This document shows positions 42,137 to 50,845 of a stretch of DNA of 59,518 bases, piece after piece; positions within the stretch are counted from its first letter, which is position 1, and each line of letters begins with the position of its first letter. The stretch lies in the NCBI RefSeq assembly GCF_013839515.1, contig NZ_JACDNQ010000005.1, forward strand, positions 149,670 to 209,187, written 5' to 3'. This DNA comes from Natronomonas salinimetallica. Lineage in GTDB: Archaea > Halobacteriota > Halobacteria > Halobacteriales > Haloarculaceae. The position numbers and the translations under genes were made by a program. The notes under the pieces are model-generated. The model saw only the letters and a list, made by a program, of their open reading frames with translations, ran no database searches and was not told the origin of the DNA.

Positions 42137-43582
42137 GTGTCCCCGATTCCGAACCCGATCCGTCTCGGTATCCTCGCGATCGGTCTCGCGCTCGCGCGTG
42201 TCGGGCTCATCACCGAGGCGCACGCCCGCGAGACGACGGCGCTGGCCTGGCCACGGATCCTCACCGGGATCGCCCGGATGTCGAAAAACGCCGTCGACGT
42301 CGCGATGGTGGGAACCGCCGTCGGCTCGGCGGCAATCGCGGGTGTCGGTATCGCGGGTCCGTTCTGGGGGCTGGCCTTCGCGGTCGGCGGCGGGGTCGCC
42401 GGCGGGACGATCGCTCTCGTCAGCCAGCGGTACGGTGCCGACGCGTACGAGGACCTCGGCCTCGCGGTCCGATCGAGCGCGCTCCTCGTCGTCGTCGTGG
42501 CGGTGCCGATCACGGCGGTGTTTCGGCTGTTCGGACCCGAGCTTATCGGCCTCCTGAGCAGCGATCCCCGCGCCGTCGAACTCGGCGGCGAGTACCTCCG
42601 AATCGTCGCCTTCGGGATCCCCTTTGCGGGGTTGAACCTGGTCGGAAGCCGGACGCTCGTCGGGTCGGACGACGCCTACACCGCGATGGTGCTTCGGGGC
42701 GGCGGGGCCGCGTTGAACGTCGCAGTGAACGCCGTGTTGATCTTCGGGGTCGGGCTGGGTGTCGTCGGCGCGGCCCTCGGGACGGTGCTGTCGAACGTCG
42801 CCGTGACGGCCGCCTTCGCGATCGGACTCACCGTGGGCCGGTTCCCCGGTGCGGGGACGTTCCCGGTCACCGTCGATCCGACCGGAACGTACCTCGACCC
42901 CTCAACGGTCTCGGATCTCGTCGCGATCGGCCTGCCGGTCATGGGTCGAAACCTGGTCTGGACCGTCGCGGAGTTCCCGATGTTCGCCATTCTCGACGTC
43001 TTCGGGCGCGACGTCGTCTCCGCGTTCGTCATCACCCGCCGCATCTGGGGGTTGATGAACACCCCCGGCTGGGGCTTCGGCCTCGCCTCCTCGAGTCTGG
43101 TTGGCCAGGAGCTCGGCGTCGGATCGGAGGACGCCGCGGCGGGGTATGGCCGCGAGATCATCGGCTTTTCGGTCGCGGTGTACGCCGTCTCCGGAGCGCT
43201 CGTGTTCGCCTTCGCGGACCCGATCGTGGTGCTCTTCGTCGACGACCCGACCGCGGCCGCCGTCCCGATCGCGACCGATCTCGTCCGGGTCGCAAGCGCC
43301 GCGATCGTGTTTCGGGGCGTCTCCGGCGGCGCGGCCGGTCCCCTCGACGCCGCCGGCGATACCCGCTGGCCGTTCATGAGCCAGACCGTCGGCGTCTTCG
43401 GCGTCTCGATCCCGCTCGTCTACCTCGGTGCGACGACGCCATTGGGGCTCTATGGGCTGTATCTCGCCTTCTTCGCGGAGACGTCCGTCCCGGCCGTACT
43501 CAACTACTACCGGTTCCGATCCGGCGTCTGGAAGCGCATCAGCCGGGAGTATCGCCCCGACGTGGAGCCGATCGACGACTGA
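42137..43582 (+). CDS. MATE-family multidrug/Na+ efflux transporter
   Basis: The 481-residue protein has about twelve membrane helices in two homologous halves. The first half opens with ITEAHARETTALAWPRILTG and contains VGIAGPFWGLAFAVGGGVAG; the second half has ALGTVLSNVAVTAAFAI and the MATE-like YGLYLAFFAETS end. It exchanges organic cations for Na+ or H+. GTG start at 42137. It stands alone downstream of the lipoprotein gene. Confidence 0.92.
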   Translation: MSPIPNPIRLGILAIGLALARVGLITEAHARETTALAWPRILTGIARMSKNAVDVAMVGTAVGSAAIAGVGIAGPFWGLAFAVGGGVAGGTIALVSQRYGADAYEDLGLAVRSSALLVVVVAVPITAVFRLFGPELIGLLSSDPRAVELGGEYLRIVAFGIPFAGLNLVGSRTLVGSDDAYTAMVLRGGGAALNVAVNAVLIFGVGLGVVGAALGTVLSNVAVTAAFAIGLTVGRFPGAGTFPVTVDPTGTYLDPSTVSDLVAIGLPVMGRNLVWTVAEFPMFAILDVFGRDVVSAFVITRRIWGLMNTPGWGFGLASSSLVGQELGVGSEDAAAGYGREIIGFSVAVYAVSGALVFAFADPIVVLFVDDPTAAAVPIATDLVRVASAAIVFRGVSGGAAGPLDAAGDTRWPFMSQTVGVFGVSIPLVYLGATTPLGLYGLYLAFFAETSVPAVLNYYRFRSGVWKRISREYRPDVEPIDD

Positions 43583-43613
43583 TGGGGAACCGGCGTACGC
43601 GTCGAGGGACGTT

Positions 43614-43793
43614 TCACCGATCCGTCGGCGATCCGTCGCGGCGATGTGAGAGCCGTTCGGCGACGACCGACGGGACCCGAGTCCGACAGTACCGACAGTA
43701 CCACGTTCGCCCCGTCGTCGTCGGCTCCCGCTGGAGGTCCTCGACCGCACCCAGCCTCGCCCCGCAGCCGTCACACGTGTACGCGGAGGACAT
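43614..43793 (-). CDS. Zinc-ribbon microprotein, 59 aa
   Basis: The protein begins MSSAYTCDGCGARLG and continues to WYCRYCRTRVPS, giving two CxxC knuckles of a small zinc ribbon, then a basic tail. It starts at ATG 43793, 84 bp beyond the end of the cobamide operon (43878) on the same strand. Function unknown; it is short enough to be missed by automated callers. Sequence composition and the paired Cys make it convincing. Confidence 0.78.
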   Translation of the reverse strand: MSSAYTCDGCGARLGAVEDLQREPTTTGRTWYCRYCRTRVPSVVAERLSHRRDGSPTDR

Positions 43794-43877
43794 ATCGGGT
43801 ATTTTGTTCGGGGGAATACAGTCCTGTCGCCGCCGGCGTACGCGTCGGAGCCGACCCGCCGAGGAAAGCCGGCGACG

Positions 43878-44591
43878 CTACGGCCGGAAGACGGCCGAAG
43901 AGCCGGACGTGACAGTCGCGTGTTCGGCCTCACGGGGATCCGGCAGGTCGCCACCGTATCGGGCGGCGAGGGCGGCGGCGAGCGCGTCCCGGACACAGAC
44001 GCGCGCCGCGTTGCCGACGGCGGTCGCACTTCCGGCGAACGCCGCCCCCTCGTCGACGTCCGGACAGCCGACGACGACCGCGTCGCTCGTCGTCCCGGTA
44101 CAGCCGGCGCGGTCGAGGAGGGTCGCCGCCTTCGCCTCGACAGCCGTCGCGAGGAGCCCGGCCAACCCACCGTCGGTCAGCGGCTCGCTCGATCCGACGA
44201 AGACGTTGACCGTTCCGGGGTGGAACGCGTCTCCCTCGGCGGCGAACGTCCCCGCGTCACCGTCACCCCGCCCCGCGCCATCGGAGCGCTCACGCGGGGG
44301 CAACAACGCCGGATTCGACAGCCCCGCCGTCACGGCCGCCTCGATCGCCCCGCGTTCGGCCCCCCGGGCGTCCGTCTGCCGGACGCCGGTCAAAAGCGTC
44401 GGGCCCGTCGGGGTCGTACCCAGTCGCTCGGCCGTATACGCCGCGAGATCCGTCCGCTCGAACCCCTCGGGGACGGTGAGGTTGTGGGCGGCCGGGGCCG
44501 TCGCGTAGCCGCCGTCGAAGCCGTTCGAGAGCCATCTCGTCCCCGGCCGACGGAGCGTCAGGCGTCCGTCGCTCCGCTCGTAGGCGAACAT
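43878..44591 (-). CDS. cbiZ: Adenosylcobinamide amidohydrolase CbiZ
   Basis: The 237-residue protein matches the archaeal CbiZ family (GYATAPAAHNLTVPEGFE, TGVRQTDARG, TVNVFVGSSEPL, GCPDVDEGA). CbiZ cleaves the aminopropanol side chain of adenosylcobinamide to allow salvage through the cobyric-acid route. Its ATG overlaps the stop of the upstream aminotransferase gene (TGATG). It is the last gene of the cobamide operon. A GTG one codon upstream is the alternative start. Confidence 0.85.
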   Translation of the reverse strand: MFAYERSDGRLTLRRPGTRWLSNGFDGGYATAPAAHNLTVPEGFERTDLAAYTAERLGTTPTGPTLLTGVRQTDARGAERGAIEAAVTAGLSNPALLPPRERSDGAGRGDGDAGTFAAEGDAFHPGTVNVFVGSSEPLTDGGLAGLLATAVEAKAATLLDRAGCTGTTSDAVVVGCPDVDEGAAFAGSATAVGNAARVCVRDALAAALAARYGGDLPDPREAEHATVTSGSSAVFRP

Positions 44592-45604
44592 CACCGCACC
44601 CCATCGAGCACCGAGAGCAGCCGTTCTGTCGCCTCGCGGCTCCGAACCGCGATCCGGACGTGACGATCGAGTCCCCGGAACGTGGTCGCATCCCGGAGGA
44701 CGACCCCCCGGTCACGACAGGCCGAAAGCACTCCCGCGGGCGCTTTGCCGACGTCACAGAGGACGAACGGGGCGATCGAGGGATGGACGTCGAACCCACG
44801 GGCCTCGAGCCCCGCCCGGAGGCGGTCGCGTTCCGTCTCGACCCGCCGTCGGGTCGCCTCGACGAACGACGAATCCCGCATGACGTGGGCGCCGACGGCC
44901 GCCGCGGGCCCGCCGACCGACCACGCCGGCCGGGCCGCTCGGAGCCGTTCGCCGACCTCGCCGTCGGCGACCGCAAAGCCCGCCCGGAGACCGGGGAGTC
45001 CGAACAGCTTCGTGAGCGAGCGGGCGACGACGACGGCGGGGTGGCCGGCGAGTGACCGCCGATCGGTGAACCCCAAGAACGCCTCGTCGGCCAACAGCAC
45101 CGTTCCTGAGGCCTCACAGCGGTCGGCGAACGACCGGAGTGCCGGCTCCGGGGGGCACTCGCCGGTCGGGTTGTTCGGCGTACAGACGATCGCCATCGCG
45201 TACCCCGAGGGATCGCGTTCGAGGATCGCATCGTGGGGGACGACGACCGCCTCACCGCCCGCCAGCCGGACTTCGCGGGCGTACTCCCCGAACGACGGGG
45301 CCGGAAGGAGAACGCGATCGCCCGGCGAGACGGTCACGCCGATCGCCAGCCGGATCGCCGCCAGCCCACCCGAAAGCGGGACGACCGATCCCGGTCGACA
45401 GCCGACGTAGTCGGCCGCCGCCGCCCGGAACTCGTGGTAGCCGTCGTTCGGATACGACCGGGCGGCCTCGAAGGCATCCCGGTAGACCGCCCGCGTGCCG
45501 TCCGGCGTGCGGGGATTGATGTTCGCGCTCAGATCGAGGACGTCGGGATCGTCGCTGGAGCCGTGCGGGACGCGCCCGACGCCGTCGACGCTGTCAGGAT
45601 CCAT
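44591..45604 (-). CDS. PLP-dependent threonine-phosphate decarboxylase-like enzyme (CobD/HisC family)
   Basis: The 337-residue fold-type I PLP enzyme has LSGGLAAIRLAIGV, CTPNNPTGE and LTKLFGLPGLRAGF with the PLP Lys (about residue 206). In the cobamide operon it is expected to act as CobD, making aminopropanol phosphate from threonine phosphate. A histidinol-phosphate aminotransferase role is the alternative. The archaeal gene naming is confusing because cbiB is also called cobD. It overlaps neighbours by one and eleven bases. Confidence 0.83.
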   Translation of the reverse strand: MDPDSVDGVGRVPHGSSDDPDVLDLSANINPRTPDGTRAVYRDAFEAARSYPNDGYHEFRAAAADYVGCRPGSVVPLSGGLAAIRLAIGVTVSPGDRVLLPAPSFGEYAREVRLAGGEAVVVPHDAILERDPSGYAMAIVCTPNNPTGECPPEPALRSFADRCEASGTVLLADEAFLGFTDRRSLAGHPAVVVARSLTKLFGLPGLRAGFAVADGEVGERLRAARPAWSVGGPAAAVGAHVMRDSSFVEATRRRVETERDRLRAGLEARGFDVHPSIAPFVLCDVGKAPAGVLSACRDRGVVLRDATTFRGLDRHVRIAVRSREATERLLSVLDGVR

Positions 45605-46265
45605 CGGTGGCTCCCCCCTCCAGCATCGCTTCCTCGGCCGATCCGTCGCCGGTCCGGCCGGCCGTCTCGGCACCGTCGTCGACGCCACCGGCCACGCATC
45701 CGCGAGCCCCGCCGTCGAGCGCCTCGGCGACGGCCGCGTCGGCCGGCCGGTTGACGTTGACTGCGAGGCGGGCGTCGGCCCGCACCGAGATCGTCTCCGC
45801 GTCGCGCTCGCCGACGACGTTCAGTCCCGTCGGGACGAGCGTCCGGCCGTCGTGGGTTCGGGTCGTGTCGACGCTGACACCGAGGCGGCGCTTGAGAGCC
45901 TCCGGCACACAGACCGTCAGCGCGCCGCCGTCGTGGGCCTCGATCGCCCGATCGACCGGATCGGCGCACAAAAGCGGGAGGTCGGCGGCGACGGTCAGGG
46001 CCGGCCGGTCCACGCGTCCGAGCGCCTCGGTCAGGTCGGCGACGTATCCCTCACCGGCCGCCTCGACGACCGGGACCCGCCCGCGGAGGCGGCGGGCGGT
46101 CTCGGGTGTGTGCGGTGACGTGACGGCGTATACCGTGTCGACGCGGCTCGCACGGAGCGCATCGAGGACTCGCGAGACCATCGGATCGCCGTCGACCTCG
46201 AAAAGCGGCTTCTCGCCGCGGTCGAGCCGCGTTCCGGCCCCGCCGCACATCACGAGAGCGTCCAC
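45594..46265 (-). CDS. cobY: GTP:adenosylcobinamide-phosphate guanylyltransferase CobY
   Basis: This 223-residue archaeal-type nucleotidyltransferase has MCGGAGTRLDRGEKPLFEVD (nucleotide loop) and TVAADLPLL (metal Asp). It attaches GMP to adenosylcobinamide phosphate, replacing the bacterial CobU. GTG start at 46265 (VDALVMCGG), overlapping the cobS 3' end by 16 bases. The C-terminus is a low-complexity Gly/Ala/Glu tail. Confidence 0.88.
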   Translation of the reverse strand: MDALVMCGGAGTRLDRGEKPLFEVDGDPMVSRVLDALRASRVDTVYAVTSPHTPETARRLRGRVPVVEAAGEGYVADLTEALGRVDRPALTVAADLPLLCADPVDRAIEAHDGGALTVCVPEALKRRLGVSVDTTRTHDGRTLVPTGLNVVGERDAETISVRADARLAVNVNRPADAAVAEALDGGARGCVAGGVDDGAETAGRTGDGSAEEAMLEGGATDGS

Positions 46266-47011
46266 GCGATCACCCCCAGATGGATCCCGATAACGCGGGC
46301 GAGTTCGTTCGTCGCGCCGAAGACATCGCCGTTGACGCCGCCCAGTGTCCCGTCGGCCCACCGGATGAGACCGACGGCGACGAGCGGGCCGGCGGCGACG
46401 GCGACGAGTCCGGCGGCGACGGGAGCGAAAAACAACGCCGCCGGGAGCGCGGCGAGGGCCGGCCCGAGGAGTAACGCCGGCTCCGAACGCCCCGTGAACG
46501 CCGATCCGAGCCCTTCGTGGGCCGCACTCGCGAGGCAGGCGACGGTCGCCATCCCGAGTTTCGCGCCAACCTCTGCGGCGACGACGATCCCGACGGCGAC
46601 GAGCGGCGGTCCGGCAGCGAGCGCCAGCGCACCGAGGACGAGTCCACCGATGACGACCCCGACGGCGACGATCGCGCCGACGCCGGTCGCGGTGTCTTTC
46701 AGCGCCTCCCTGCTGACCCCATCGCCGTGTGCCGCCATCGCGTCACCGAGGTCTGCGACGCCATCGAAGTGTGGGATCCCGACCAAGACGACGAGCGTGA
46801 GGAGATAGCCGAACGCGACCGTCGGTGCGGGCGCGGCTCCCGCAACGAGGAACGGAAGCGCCGCGACCGCGCCGACGAGATACGCAACCAGCGGGAACGC
46901 GGCCGGAAACGACCGGAACCGGTCCCAGTCGTCCTCGCCGGATCCGACCGGGAGTCGGGTGAGAAACGCGACGCCGCCGCGAACCCCACCGACGATCGCG
47001 CTCAGAGCCAC
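46250..47011 (-). CDS. cobS: Adenosylcobinamide-GDP ribazoletransferase CobS
   Basis: The 253-residue membrane protein joins adenosylcobinamide-GDP and alpha-ribazole to make cobalamin (phosphate). Family motifs are TRLPV near the N-terminus, IPHFDGVADLGDAMAAHGDG (the conserved His/Asp-rich segment) and VNGDVFGATNEL near the C-terminus. About seven hydrophobic segments are seen. It overlaps cbiB by ten bases. Confidence 0.93.
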   Translation of the reverse strand: MALSAIVGGVRGGVAFLTRLPVGSGEDDWDRFRSFPAAFPLVAYLVGAVAALPFLVAGAAPAPTVAFGYLLTLVVLVGIPHFDGVADLGDAMAAHGDGVSREALKDTATGVGAIVAVGVVIGGLVLGALALAAGPPLVAVGIVVAAEVGAKLGMATVACLASAAHEGLGSAFTGRSEPALLLGPALAALPAALFFAPVAAGLVAVAAGPLVAVGLIRWADGTLGGVNGDVFGATNELARVIGIHLGVIAWTLS

Positions 47012-47925
47012 CGAACCACCCCCACGAGGGCGGCGCTCGCATACACGAGGACCGCGGCCCGCCGGATCGCGTCGATCGCGTCCCGGCCGTCCGGGACGGT
47101 CGGATGGCTGGCGACGCCGTTGAGCGTGTAGACGCCGGGCTTTTCGAGTCGGACGTTCAACGCCGCCGCGAGGGTGCCCATCGGCCAGCCGGCGTTCGGG
47201 GACGCCGGATTGTGGACGTATCGGCGGGCGCGGAGCGGTGCGTCGGGGTCACCGGCTCCCAGGGCCAAAAACGGTGCCGAGAGCCGAGCGGGAACGAACA
47301 TGACGAGGTCGTCGAGTCTGGCGCTCCCCCACCCGAACGGGCCGGGATAGCCGAGCATGGAATCCATCGTGTTCGCCCCCTTGATAAATGCCGCGCCGGC
47401 GGCCGCCGCGGGGATCGAGACGAACGAGAGCGCGACGAACGCCGAAAGCGGCGCGAGAAAGCCGTCCGAGAAGTTCTCCGCGAGGCTCTCGACGGCCGCG
47501 CTCCGGACGAGGTCGGACGACAGTTCGGCGGCGTCTCGGCCGACGAGCGCCAAAAGCGCCTCCCGGGCGGCGTCGAGGTCGGTGTCGCTCGATTCGACGA
47601 CTCGCCGGGCGCTCCCCGTGAGCATCCGGACGCTGGAGGCGATCCAGAGGACGAGTCCCGCGACGATCGCCGCCGAAAGCGTGGTCGACCCCGCCTCGGC
47701 GAGGCCGACGAGCCCGTAGGCGACGAGCGCACAGCCGGTCGGGACCGCGAGCGCGTAGACGGCCCCGGCGAGCCTCGGGACCGGAGATCGCCTCCGTTCT
47801 AGCCGTCCGATCACCCGGCCGAGGAGCGCGACCGGGTGTCCGTCGGCGGGTGGCTCGCCGACGGTGGCCTCGAGGCCGGCGGCGACCCCGACCGAGACGA
47901 CGAGAGCACCCCCGGAATCGATCAC
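47002..47925 (-). CDS. cbiB: Adenosylcobinamide-phosphate synthase CbiB
   Basis: The 307-residue membrane enzyme attaches aminopropanol (phosphate) to adenosylcobyric acid. Conserved blocks include AAVESLAENFSDGFLAPL, KGANTMDSMLGY, the acidic DLVMFVPARLSA, and HNPASPNAGWPMGTLAAALN. It overlaps the HAD gene by four bases, in the same operon. Confidence 0.94.
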   Translation of the reverse strand: MIDSGGALVVSVGVAAGLEATVGEPPADGHPVALLGRVIGRLERRRSPVPRLAGAVYALAVPTGCALVAYGLVGLAEAGSTTLSAAIVAGLVLWIASSVRMLTGSARRVVESSDTDLDAAREALLALVGRDAAELSSDLVRSAAVESLAENFSDGFLAPLSAFVALSFVSIPAAAAGAAFIKGANTMDSMLGYPGPFGWGSARLDDLVMFVPARLSAPFLALGAGDPDAPLRARRYVHNPASPNAGWPMGTLAAALNVRLEKPGVYTLNGVASHPTVPDGRDAIDAIRRAAVLVYASAALVGVVRWL

Positions 47926-48542
47926 TGCTCGGACTCCAGTAGACCGGGGAGCTCCGGGAGCGGGACGTCTGCGACGTCGACGAACCGACCGCCGACCGCC
48001 TCGATTCCGCCGTCCGTTCCGGGGTCGTCACCGACGTGGAGGAGGGCATCCGTCCCGACGCCGAGTCGATCGGCGACCGTCTCGAAGGCCCGAGAGTCCG
48101 GCTTCCGCCACCCACAACCGACGCTCGCGACGACGGCGTCGAAGGCGTCGCGAAGCTCCGCACGGACGAGCGTCCGGCCGACGAGCTCCGGAACGCTGCA
48201 GTTCGAACAGAGCCCGACCGGCCCCCGCTCGGCCGCGGCCTCGATCGCCGACAGCGCGCCCGCCCGCCGGCTGACGGCCGGGTCGAAGGCGGCGACGACG
48301 GCCCGCCGGGCCGCGTTGTTCGGGGCATCGACGCCGCGGGAGGACAGCGCCGCCGCGACGTGGGCCGGAAGCGGTACTTCCGCACCCGCCGGGGCGTCGA
48401 TGTGGACCTCGCGGTAAGCATCACCGAAATCCGGCGGGACCGATACGCCGCGCTCGGAGAGCGCCTCGGCGACCGCGGTCGCGGGATCGTCGGGCGTCTC
48501 CGTGACGACGAGCGTACCGAAGAGATCGAACGAGACTGCCAT
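47922..48542 (-). CDS. HAD-superfamily phosphatase in the cobamide operon
   Basis: The 206-residue protein has motif I FDLFGTLV (the second Asp of DxDxT is Phe-Gly here, so the DxFGT form), motif III at GWRKPDSRAF, and motif IV HVGDDPGTDGG. It is the first gene of the tightly overlapping operon. That suggests it dephosphorylates a cobamide intermediate, e.g. adenosylcobalamin 5'-phosphate or alpha-ribazole phosphate, whose usual enzyme (CobZ or CobC) is not seen here. That role is inference. Confidence 0.82.
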   Translation of the reverse strand: MAVSFDLFGTLVVTETPDDPATAVAEALSERGVSVPPDFGDAYREVHIDAPAGAEVPLPAHVAAALSSRGVDAPNNAARRAVVAAFDPAVSRRAGALSAIEAAAERGPVGLCSNCSVPELVGRTLVRAELRDAFDAVVASVGCGWRKPDSRAFETVADRLGVGTDALLHVGDDPGTDGGIEAVGGRFVDVADVPLPELPGLLESEQ

Positions 48543-48594
48543 TAGGAAGCCGTACCGATCGCAGCGACTTGAACCTCGCGGGACCGACTCCGTA

Positions 48595-50325
48595 TCAGCC
48601 GGCGTGCTCGGGCCGTCCGGCCGTACAGAACCGAGAGAGATCGAGGTCGTCGGCCGCCTCGGCCGCGTGCTCGTAGGGGCGGCCGACGACGATGTTGCCG
48701 GCGCGCTGTCTGCCGACGCCCGGAATCATCCGGAGTTCGTCCATCGAGGCCGCGTTGACATCGAGGGGGTACGGGACGCCCGAGACCGACCGGAAGCCGT
48801 GATCCGTGACCGCGACGTCGATCGTCCGGCCGAGTTCGCGCTCCCCCGGCAGGCCGACGAGCAGGGCGTAGGTGCCGAGTTGGCGGCCGAACGTCTTGCC
48901 GTCTTGGTGGTACTCGAGATAGACGTTCGGCAGGACGGTCCCCGGCGGCGCGACCCGCTGTAACATCGGGTTGTCGATCTCCTCGCGGACCTCGCGTTTG
49001 TACGTCTTGAACAGCTGTTTGTGATCGTTAGCGATCTCCGCGCCCGTCTCGGCCATCTCGGTCCCTTCGAAGGCCATCACCTGCCGAATGTTGATCCGGC
49101 GGACCATCAACCCCGCCTCGTAGACGTCCCGGAGGAACTGCTTGTTGTGCTCGAACGTCTCCCGCCGTTCGCCGGCGAGGCCGTGAACGAGGTTGATACC
49201 AGGCAACAGCTTCGGCAGGCGGTCGGCGTTCGGGTCGAGAGAGGGCCCCGACGCCCGCCCGCCGTCGCCCGCCTCGCCGGGCCGCCATCCGCCCTCCTCG
49301 TTGACGATCCGGACCGCCTCGAGACACTCCTCGGCGGTGACGAGCAGGTTGTTCTTCGCTTGGACGAGCGGGTCCGCCGATTCGAGGCCGAAAGCGGCGG
49401 TATCACCGGGGGTGTTGTGTTCGGCGATGATCCGGATGCCCTCCCGCGACCGCTCGGGATAGTCCGTGATCGTCACGGGGTTCATATTGTCGAGATGGAG
49501 CGTTCCGAGGTCCGGGACCGCTTTACGGATGCCACCGTAGAGCGCCTCCAGTGCTTCGGGGTTCGGGGCCTCCCCGTCGCCGCCGTAGGCGAGGATGTCG
49601 GCCTGGCGTCCGAGCCGGAAGTGACGCGCACCGTGCTCGGCGAGGCGTTCGACCTCCCCGACGACGGAGCCGGGGGTCCTGAAACTCGGGTCGCCGTACA
49701 TCGGCTCCGTACAGAACGAACACCGGTAGGGACACCCGCGAGAGGTCTCCATCTCACAGATGAGATACTCGGGATGGTCCGGGTGCTGTTCGATGACGAA
49801 CGCGCCCTTCGAGGCCCACCGGTCCAGTTCGGCGTTGTCGCGGTATCGGTCCTCGAAGCCCTCTAGGCCGCCGTGAACGAGGTCGTAGACGGCGGCCTCG
49901 ACGTCTGCCATCGCGAGAAAATCGTAGTCGAGGTTCTGCCGTTCGGTCTCCGAGGCCCCCTCGTTGGCCTCCCCGACGCCGAAACGGACCGGCCCGCCCA
50001 TCACGCTCGTCCCCTCGGCGGCCCAGGCGAGTTCTTTCACCTCGTCGGGTTCGGCGGGCGTGCCCCCGACGTATTTGCCGGGGACGGTCATGCCGCCGAC
50101 GTAGACGAACAGATCGGCGTCGACGACGTCGCGCCACGTGGCGCGGTCCTCGCGGAGCTCGTCGATCGTGTGATACGTGATCGCGCCCGCGGGGACACCG
50201 GCGTCGACGGCGGCACCGGCGGCGAACCGGGGGTACGTCGAGATGTACGGTGGGACGCCGAAGTGCGCCGGCTCGTCGACGTAGCCGTCGACGATCGTCA
50301 CGTCGAGATCCGACGGATCCTTCAT
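48595..50325 (-). CDS. Radical SAM protein with C-terminal helix-hairpin-helix
   Basis: The 576-residue protein has an N-terminal B12-binding-like Rossmann region (DVTIVDGYVDEP; DLFVYVGGMTVPG), the radical SAM motif SRGCPYRCSFCTEP (about residues 205-218), a SAM-barrel continuing through LHLDNMNPVTI and FGLESADP, and a C-terminal HhH (DELRMIPGVGRQRAGNIVV). This combination is conserved in archaea but the substrate is unknown; RNA or DNA binding by the HhH is plausible. Start ATG at 50325. Confidence 0.88.
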   Translation of the reverse strand: MKDPSDLDVTIVDGYVDEPAHFGVPPYISTYPRFAAGAAVDAGVPAGAITYHTIDELREDRATWRDVVDADLFVYVGGMTVPGKYVGGTPAEPDEVKELAWAAEGTSVMGGPVRFGVGEANEGASETERQNLDYDFLAMADVEAAVYDLVHGGLEGFEDRYRDNAELDRWASKGAFVIEQHPDHPEYLICEMETSRGCPYRCSFCTEPMYGDPSFRTPGSVVGEVERLAEHGARHFRLGRQADILAYGGDGEAPNPEALEALYGGIRKAVPDLGTLHLDNMNPVTITDYPERSREGIRIIAEHNTPGDTAAFGLESADPLVQAKNNLLVTAEECLEAVRIVNEEGGWRPGEAGDGGRASGPSLDPNADRLPKLLPGINLVHGLAGERRETFEHNKQFLRDVYEAGLMVRRINIRQVMAFEGTEMAETGAEIANDHKQLFKTYKREVREEIDNPMLQRVAPPGTVLPNVYLEYHQDGKTFGRQLGTYALLVGLPGERELGRTIDVAVTDHGFRSVSGVPYPLDVNAASMDELRMIPGVGRQRAGNIVVGRPYEHAAEAADDLDLSRFCTAGRPEHAG

Positions 50326-50439
50326 ACCACGGTCCAGGGCATCGACGGATAAAACGGATGCGGATGGGCCGCGCCGAAGCGGCCGTGAATCGGCCAATCC
50401 GCGGTCACGGCCGGTCAGGTGCGGCCGGTCCGAACGCGG

Positions 50440-50637
50440 TCAGTGCGATCCCGACGTAACCGGGTCGAGGCCGCCGGTCTGTCCGAGCGTGAACGTGTAT
50501 ATCAACGCGACGACGGCGAGTGCGACGGCACCGATGCCCGCGGAAACGACGTCGCCACGGGACAGTACGAAGCCGAAGAACGCGCCGATGAACAGTCCGA
50601 ATCCGAGGCCGCCCGCCACTTCGAGTATCTTGACCAT
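50440..50637 (-). CDS. Two-span small membrane protein, 65 aa
   Basis: MVKILEVAGGLGFGLFIGAF continues through FGFVLSRGDVV and AVALAVVALIYTFTL. Two transmembrane helices lie at about residues 7-27 and 33-52, with a polar tail. No family recognised. ATG at 50637 is preceded by AATATAGAT-type AT-rich sequence near 50661-50670. It looks expressed but function is unknown. Confidence 0.65.
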   Translation of the reverse strand: MVKILEVAGGLGFGLFIGAFFGFVLSRGDVVSAGIGAVALAVVALIYTFTLGQTGGLDPVTSGSH

Positions 50638-50716
50638 ATGCGGGATTTCGGCGGTCGTTTAATATAGATTTCGTCTCGTCCCACGGCCACGCCCGCTTCG
50701 CCCGACGGTGAACGGC

Positions 50717-50818
50717 ACACCTGCGGCCGTCACCCGCCGGAGTCCACCCCACACCTGCGGCCGTCACCCGCCGGAGTCCACCCCACACCTGCGGCCGTCA
50801 CCCGCCGGAGTCCACCCC
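50717..50818. repeat. 3 x 34-bp exact tandem repeat
   Basis: ACACCTGCGGCCGTCACCCG plus fourteen more bases is repeated at 50717-50750, 50751-50784 and 50785-50818. It lies 3' of the DUF429 gene and 5' of the small membrane protein gene. Confidence 0.95.
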
Positions 50819-50845
50819 GGCGCCGAGATACCGTACCCACGCCGC

